A stretch of DNA of 64,000 nucleotides from positions 1,178,001-1,242,000 of the forward strand of contig CM114275.1 of NCBI GenBank assembly GCA_050084515.1. Direction: 5' to 3'. This DNA is from Blasia pusilla (Eukaryota > Marchantiophyta > Marchantiopsida > Blasiales). Both the position numbers and the translations under genes were made by a program. The notes under the pieces are model-generated. The model was not told where the DNA came from and did not search any database. It saw only the letters and a list, made by a program, of their open reading frames with translations. Shown here piece after piece: positions 57,311 to 64,000 of this stretch (its first letter is position 1; each line of letters opens with the position of its first letter).

Positions 57311-60300
57311 ATGAATAGGCGCAAGGCAATATAGAATGACAAACATAACCAATTTTGTGAACATTAAATATTTTCCAATGAATAATCCCGACCTACCTCG
57401 CATTCATGTAATGATCATTTTTTATTACTAATTAATGAGTTTTCATAATTGACTCCATTGGTATGCAAACATGAAGTCTATCATTAACTCTCTCCACGCA
57501 TTGCATGTACCTAAGTATAGTACACCTTGAAGGTTTGAGTCTCTTCTATATCAAGCACATATTTCCCAAGGTTGTATAGGGATATACTACCCGATATAGT
57601 CCGTATTCATGGACTTATGTTCGTCCCTAGGACCAACATGTTCATACGAGCCCAGATTCTTGTTGCCTACACCTGTGCCCACCGTGCATACACTGTAGAT
57701 CGGGGCTCAGCCAGCCCACTCTTGTTGTTTGTTCTTGTCACCCATTTTCTAGCCCGTATCCATCCCACGTCAATCATGCATGGCCCACGTTTGGCCTACA
57801 CTGGCCCGCATGGAGCCTACCCTTGCCCATATAGCATAGTGTCGGATTGACATAGGCCCGCAACTAGCACACCCATTCGGTCCCTATCCCACACCCTTAA
57901 TCCAAGCGTGCATCTATTCTCATAGCCCAAGCGCGAGCAGGCGACTTGGGAACCCAAAAAACCAGGGAGGCAGACACGTTTGGCATGTCCATCCTATGGA
58001 TGGTTTTCATGCAACCTTGATATTTCTTCCTTTTCAGTTTTTTTGAGTGCTCATGGATTCAAAGCCCACTATGTGCTCATTGTGTGCTCACTATCAACGC
58101 GGTACAAGATGTGAAGCCTTAGGTGTTATAGGAAAAAAAAAACCAGCATTTGGACTTCATTTGGTGCACATACAAGAGAGTGCATGCCTCTTGCCAAAGG
58201 ATCCAACAAAAATAAAACCTCTTGCACCTCATTGGACTCCCAAGAAACCATATTGTCATTAGACACAGCCCTATCTCCCTTTGGACTCTTTGAGGTAATT
58301 CCCATCTCTCATGTCACCAAGCATGATCACAAGCATAAACGAGGTTGATCTCAGCTCTCTCATGGTGCCTTTTCTAATGAATATAAGACAAGTGCCCATT
58401 TATGAATCTAGGAAATCCAATTACAAGTCTCAATAGCTGCTATTTGCCATCAATTTGGAAGTCATACTCGCAATCACATTTATGAATCCATTGCTAACTC
58501 TATGAGAGTCATGGAAATTTCAAATGCGAAAAAGTTGTCCAAAACTTGCAAAGCGGCATCGAGTTGCACAAAGTAGACTGAAAAATGTCTAGTCAAATTG
58601 GAGTAAAAATTGGGCAATTTTGGCAAAAGTTAACTTGTAATAAAGCCTTATTGATGCCTCTATCCCTAGTAGTGAACTTGCCTAATTTTTGGTCATAAGT
58701 AACCATCATAGTATGATACTTTGATGGGTTGCATCACCTTGAGAGAAGATGAAGACTTATTATATTGCTTGTTTTGTCAAATATGAATGTCTACAAGAAC
58801 TCCTTTTGCCCCAATACTAGTGGATTGAGAATATCAATTCTTCATGGAGAGCACCACACACATCACAACATATTTCTTTGATCGAGGCTTGTAAAAAAGC
58901 CTAGATCCATGCAATGCTTCGATCAATACCAACATATTTTTTCTCAAAAAAAAATATACATATTTAGTTTTCTCCTACCTTCTAAATTCATTTTTAATAC
59001 TCAAGGAAGAATTTTTTCACTGTTGGTTATAATAATTATATTCTTGGAGATAACTCCATCCTTAACCTCTAGCACCCTCTTAATTGACCACCCTACTAAC
59101 AAAAGAGGGATTTCAACCAAAGGAAATTGCAATGAGCCTCATCATTTAGTAAAAGAAATCCTTGCATAATATGTAGATCCATAATCGTTGCCCTAACTTT
59201 AACGTCCCCTATTTGCATATCCTTGATTTTTTTTCACATCTTGTGGTAATGGTATAAATCAATGAGTTGAAAGAAACAAGTCCTTTCAAGTAAAAAGACG
59301 TACTCTTAATGAATTCTAATTTCATCAATTGAAAAAAAATCTCGAATCTCTTGTGGTAGGAGTGTAGATATATAAGATAATATCCCCGGTGAATAATAGT
59401 CATTACTCAAATCATAATACTTTATCATCTTTAATATGTACATCCTCTTGTAGTGAGAATCATCAAAGTTGAAGTTGGAATAATGTGACAAACTTAATCA
59501 TCACAAAAGTTTCTCATCAAGTCTCCATCATGGATAACTATTTTGATCTCTCATAGGAATATATTTAGCTTTTACGTGTTCTTTTAGAATTTTTAATATT
59601 ATGTACCTTTGGGAGACTTGGTACTGTCGTTAAAATTAAAAATAATCATCTTATCTCACACAAGAAAACATACCTTCAATACTTACTCATACCAAAACAA
59701 AGTTTAAAGAAAAATATCAAAGTCTAGCCAAAAGTTTCGTTGTGTTCCTCACAAACGCTATTAGCAAGACAAAATACTACAATTCATCTTATTTCTCACA
59801 CATGCTCGAAGTCAATTTTCACTAAATCACTTTGCGAAAAGCAAAACTTCCATACAACTCCAAACCTTAATAATGTTCTTACACTAGAATTTGTATGTAA
59901 GTCATGTTTCAATCCTCAAAATCATGAACATACCTTGAAATCCAACATGGATGGATTTCCTTGTGTAATGCGGGTCGGGATGTTACTAGATGAGGTACGT
60001 TCGATGTGGTGGCAATGATGCCACACCATTATGTGGTACAAATAAATTGCAATAAAATCTCCAAAAAAAATTGCTATTTTGGGACCTAACTTCAAATTGT
60101 TTTACCCCATCAAATTTTCCTCCTATTTAAAATAAAATACTAGATTTTAGTAGTTTAATAGAGGAAGATAATATGTTCATCTTTAAATAAATTACTAGTA
60201 GTAAGGTGCTCCTAAGATTAGGATTTCTCTTTAAAAAATTGTGAGATTTTTTCTAAATTAAAATAGTCCCTAGTATGAAAAAATAATTTTCAAATATATA

Positions 60301-61186
60301 AACTTATCATAGCCACACGAATCCTCCCATCACATCTTGATATGAAATATTTGGTCCTATTAATTTAATTATTCCTTTAGATCTGACATGTATCAAAAGT
60401 AAAAGATTGATCTTTAAAATGTCAACCTGAAAAGAAAATTCCAACATATCTTCTTCTTATACACACTAGTAATTTTTTTCTGGTGCGATGCACTCAATCG
60501 GATGGATGGGAATGAAAATGGAGAATATAATGAAATCATTTCATTAGACACATGTTGAAATTATAGAGTTGAAAAATAAATAATAAAGATAATTTTCGTT
60601 TAAATATATAAATAATCATAAGACTCTGATTTTTATTCTAAAAATGCTTATCTTTCTCCTTATTAGTTTAGTAATAAATTAATTTTCCCTAATTTTCCAA
60701 CCCCCATCTCTCAATCACTTAAAAACATAATCACTCATTGATCCAAAAAATTTGTCAATTTTTTTTATAGATCCCTTACAATTAGAGCTTAAAAAACTAA
60801 ATTACATATTTACAATCAATTCGTAATTTCCTTTCCAAAATCAGCTTGAAATTTAATTTTTTCGTTCGTTATTAAATGATAATTTATATTTGAAAAATGA
60901 AAATAAACTTGATAATGAAAAAGAATGACAATATTTTATGGAGATTTATTTTTAAAACATTTTATTTTATTTTTAAAACATTAATATAATTATTAAAACC
61001 TCTTTTCTATTCAAATTTAAGCAAAAATTGAAATTTTTCACACGTGGTGTTTATTGGAGCATCTTAGATCTCAAAAGTATGATTAATGGAATGATTCTCA
61101 AATTAAGAATTAGGCATAGATACATCGAAATTTCAAAACTAAACCAGAAATCGAAATCGTCCAACGACGAGCGGTATTAGGGCGTG
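57311..61186. other. AT-rich intergenic DNA, no gene recognised
   Basis: Apart from the dispersed repeat at 57596-57860 no structure stands out. ORFs of 71-92 aa occur (58047-58262, 58909-59169, 59740-60018, plus) without a known domain. From 60050 on the sequence is strongly AT-rich. Confidence 0.5.
57596..57860. repeat. Dispersed repeat, second copy
   Basis: Diverged relative of 16237-16500 (see that entry), same orientation, with GTCCCTAGGACCAACATGTT as best-preserved block. Confidence 0.5.
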
Positions 61187-61439
61187 TCATAGTACGAGAC
61201 TCGAGTTCTCGTATGAAGATGGAGAACGGAAAGACGAGGACAATAAACACCAAAGGTACAAAGAAGTGGATTTGTCGTGGAAGAAAGTAGTAGATTCTGT
61301 CAGAGAGGCTGTGTCAGAGGCTGGAATGCAATAAAACAAGTGGTATAATTTGTAATAATATAAAATAATGTATGATAATATAAAGAAGCTGTGGGAGTCA
61401 CTGAAAGCGAGAGAGAGAGATGTAGAATCTACTAGGGTA

Positions 61440-61850
61440 CAGTGTTGGCGCATAAAGACGTGTCATACTGGAGGTGCCAATCACCGGAACGCCTGATGTG
61501 ACGCCGCAGGTCGCGGCCTTAGGCTCAACCACTGGTAGTCCTCGAGGCGATGGCATCCAGGTCGTACGTCTGGGCTTCAGATGGAAACGTGCCACGCGTC
61601 ACGAGGGACAGTCACACCGCACGAGGTCGACACGCGCGCTTAGGAGAGCTTTTGAGGACCATCACATTGGCTGGCGGGTTTCAACACACCCCAAATTTAG
61701 CGGCGTTTCCTCTGGGCGTGCCTTTGCTACAATGTGGCGGCAGTGGATCACGACTCTACGGACCGTGGCCCTCGTCGGGTTGGGAAACACCGCTCCGCAG
61801 AGCCGAGCTGCACAAACCTGTCATTCTTTGTTTCCGGAAATATAAGGGGG
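61440..61850. other. GC-rich island, possible promoter or first exon
   Basis: About 400 bp of CG-rich DNA with many CpG sites in an otherwise AT-rich region. Two overlapping plus-strand ORFs (61474-61845, 123 aa; 61550-61903, 117 aa) have no recognisable domain, and the minus strand is also partly open, as expected for GC-rich DNA. A TATA-like AAATATAAGG lies at its right edge (about 61840). It may be a promoter or a GC-rich repeat fragment. Confidence 0.35.
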
Positions 61851-61903
61851 GCGTTTCATTTTTGGATTACGATTTTATAACTCGCATAATTTTGTGTCAT
61901 TAG

Positions 61904-64000
61904 TACCTTTGTTGCGATACGTGGAATCGGAGGAATCTTCTCCAAACGTTTTGGGGATTCTCGGTCGTTTACTCTTCGTCTCCTACTTTAGTTTTTTTCT
62001 TTCTTTTTAGTTTTAGCAATAGATGAATGTCATCTCTTATTCCGTCTCTCGTGCATTCAATTTTTTTAATTCTTATTTAAATTTAAAGTCTAAGAGCATT
62101 GGGATTTTTTTCTATTTATTATTCTTATTTTTTTCTATTTATTATTTTAATTTTTTTCTTTCCTGATAATACTCCTTGATTAATTACTTGTAAAGCTTGC
62201 TACAAGAGCTAACCAAAATAATAGTGTAGATGTCAATTTTGGTGTAAGGAACTTACACCTAATTGGGAGTTATGGATCTTAATACTAAAGATTTGTTCCT
62301 TGAGAAGCCCTTTCAAGCATTATTGATCCCACATTGGAGCCTTAGGAACTTTGGTTGTTATATCAACCTCATTACTTGTACGGGAAAGTTAGATTGTGTG
62401 TAGAGATGAGGAACCAATCGTACTATTTTATTATGGAATAGTGGTTGTACTGTTGAAGGATGTGAACTTATTCGGTGACTCGGAATATTTCTTATGTGCT
62501 GATGTGTTTGTTGCTACAATGAGAAGGCCTCTATAGCAATGAAAGTTCCAACGGTTCCACTTTTGGGGTAAATAGCTCCCTAAGGAGCTTTGTAAGAAAA
62601 TCAATCTTTATCCCCAAAAACTTCATACTATGGAATTTTCATCACAAGAAATGGATATTTCTTGTGGAGTTATCACCCACAGCCTATAGAACCAGTGTGC
62701 AGCCTTGAGAGGGGGAATTTGAGAGTTAGTTATTATACTCGTGGGAAGGACATGTGGATAGGTTAGATAGTGAGAAAAAAAAAATATCAATTGTATGTAG
62801 AGGCCGTGAAGAGGATCAGGCCTTTTTCACTATTTAACATTTCAAAGATGTAAGCAATTTTAGATGATCTTATGCATACCATATCTTTCACAATCCAGTC
62901 GGCCAAGTTGGATAAAGATTATGCATATAATGATCATGTTTCAAGTCATATTTAAAATTATGATTGGGTCATGTATTTTAGTAAGTGGTTTAATTTTATT
63001 TTCTGTTCAAAATTTGATATCATTCTTAATTTCATACGTTTACATTCATTTTCCATTTACATTATACCCTCGAAAATTTTCATAAGGATAGATTGGCTTG
63101 AGGACCACAAGAAGCAACATATGAGAAATTCCATGGATAAAGGGAGGGATACATTCCTCCATCACTATATATATATATATATAAGGGAGAGGTCTCCATG
63201 GGTATTTGGAACCTAAAACCCACCTTGGGAACCATGAGAGTGCATATGAACCAAGGGTGTAGGATGGATTGAAAGTTTGGCTTTGGGTTTTTGATACCAA
63301 ACCAAGTCTAAGTAGTCCAATTATGGATTCTAACATTAGACCTTTAGGTCTAATATTAGAATCCATATCCGTGACTCAAATATTGAGTTCCAATTAGAGA
63401 CTTGAGTTCAAGATCCATTAGGCAGTTGGGACCACCAAACCTGCTAACACCGTTTTAGGTCTCGAGACTAGTAAGGAAGGTTGTCTTGAATGACTTTCTT
63501 GTGTCATGGAATGAGGGATTAATCCCGTATTTAACCCCGCTTAGATCTACTATTTTTAAAAGTAAGTGCATGACACGTATAGTGGGAATTTTTCTTTATT
63601 TTCTTTTTCTAAAACTAGAAAGTGGAGTGTGGAAGGGGAGATTTTGGGGGTATTTTTCTCAATAAATTGAAAGAAGGCTTAGATATTGGAGATCGAGAAG
63701 GGGATTAATGAAAGAAAGCTAATTCATTTAAGGTGAGGGGTTTCGTTTAGGTTGAAATAAGGAAGGTGAAGGGATTAGGATCTAGTTTTTCTGCAATCAG
63801 GGATAAAGGATTAGAATTCATTTATTTATTGAAAGAAATAGACCAGGATGGGATAGTGGAATGGAGAAGTTAAGAAAAAAATTAATAATATTTAGGAGTT
63901 CTAGAGAAAGAAGGTTGGAATTTTATTCAAATGATGCATTCTATAAGTAGACCAACTAGTTCTATTTTAATGACATAAATGAATAGATATCAAGTTATAA
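61904..64000. other. AT-rich intergenic DNA with palindrome
   Basis: No gene is recognised. It contains a TA microsatellite (63166-63182) and a near-perfect 46-bp palindrome at 63322-63367. Confidence 0.5.
63322..63367. repeat. Near-perfect 22-bp-stem palindrome
   Basis: The left arm (63322-63343, ATGGATTCTAACATTAGACC at its core) pairs with the right arm (63346-63367) with one mismatch and a 2-nt centre (TT). It would extrude as a long hairpin. Neighbouring DNA shows no matching transposon ends. Confidence 0.85.

Noticed and set aside
61474-61845. 123-aa plus ORF as a gene
   Set aside because: GC-rich DNA is open in several frames; no domain or splice context supports coding.

Overview
The window looks like a nuclear contig of a green plant. 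The evidence is one intron-split gene for a plant-type GABA/amino-acid transporter with seven GT-AG exons, AT-rich intergenic DNA, Ty1/copia and Ty3/gypsy retrotransposons, a LINE and microsatellites. There is nothing prokaryotic about the layout. A non-seed land plant or charophyte-grade lineage is possible given the unusual retroelements, but that is inference.

Layout. 1-2010: AT-rich DNA with diverged direct repeats. 2011-11596 (minus): the transporter gene, reconstructed to 460 codons with every exon phase agreeing. Its intron 5 holds a 5'-truncated, frameshifted LINE in antisense orientation (about 4500-7735). Its intron 1 holds a ~145-bp minisatellite that repeats a motif resembling the exon-1 splice donor. 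11597-13400: GC-richer upstream DNA with 120-bp tandem repeats. 13.4-17.4 kb: AT-rich, no gene seen. 17575-19323: an ~875-bp tandem duplication followed by a candidate core promoter. 21.3-26.3 kb: broken copia pieces (minus) and LINE scraps with (CT)n tracts.

27030-45310 is a three-level nest. The outermost layer is an old minus-strand Ty3/gypsy gag relic. It is split by a plus-strand Ty3/gypsy element (27620-45017, TSD CACG), which is itself split by a minus-strand chromovirus (32668-40003, TSD AATCG, ~1-kb LTRs, chromodomain). The middle element is the main discovery. Between its gag/protease part and its reverse transcriptase it carries a complete-looking C5 cytosine DNA methyltransferase domain of Dnmt3-like type (motifs I, IV, VI, VIII, IX and X in order), and the polyprotein ends in a PHD finger after the integrase. 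The chromovirus landed immediately after the PCQ motif. A second, 5'-truncated copy of the same family lies in the opposite orientation at 50523-57310. It has an uninterrupted methyltransferase region, so the architecture is a family trait. The two copies form a large inverted repeat around 45.0-50.5 kb.

45.3-50.5 kb holds the flank of the old gypsy relic, a degenerate satellite and a broken Ulp1-like protease fragment that ends at copy 2. 57.3-64 kb is AT-rich with one GC-rich island (61.44-61.85 kb) and a near-perfect 46-bp palindrome.

Only the transporter looks like a functional host gene. All the retroelement genes seen carry frameshifts, stops, deletions or substituted catalytic residues.
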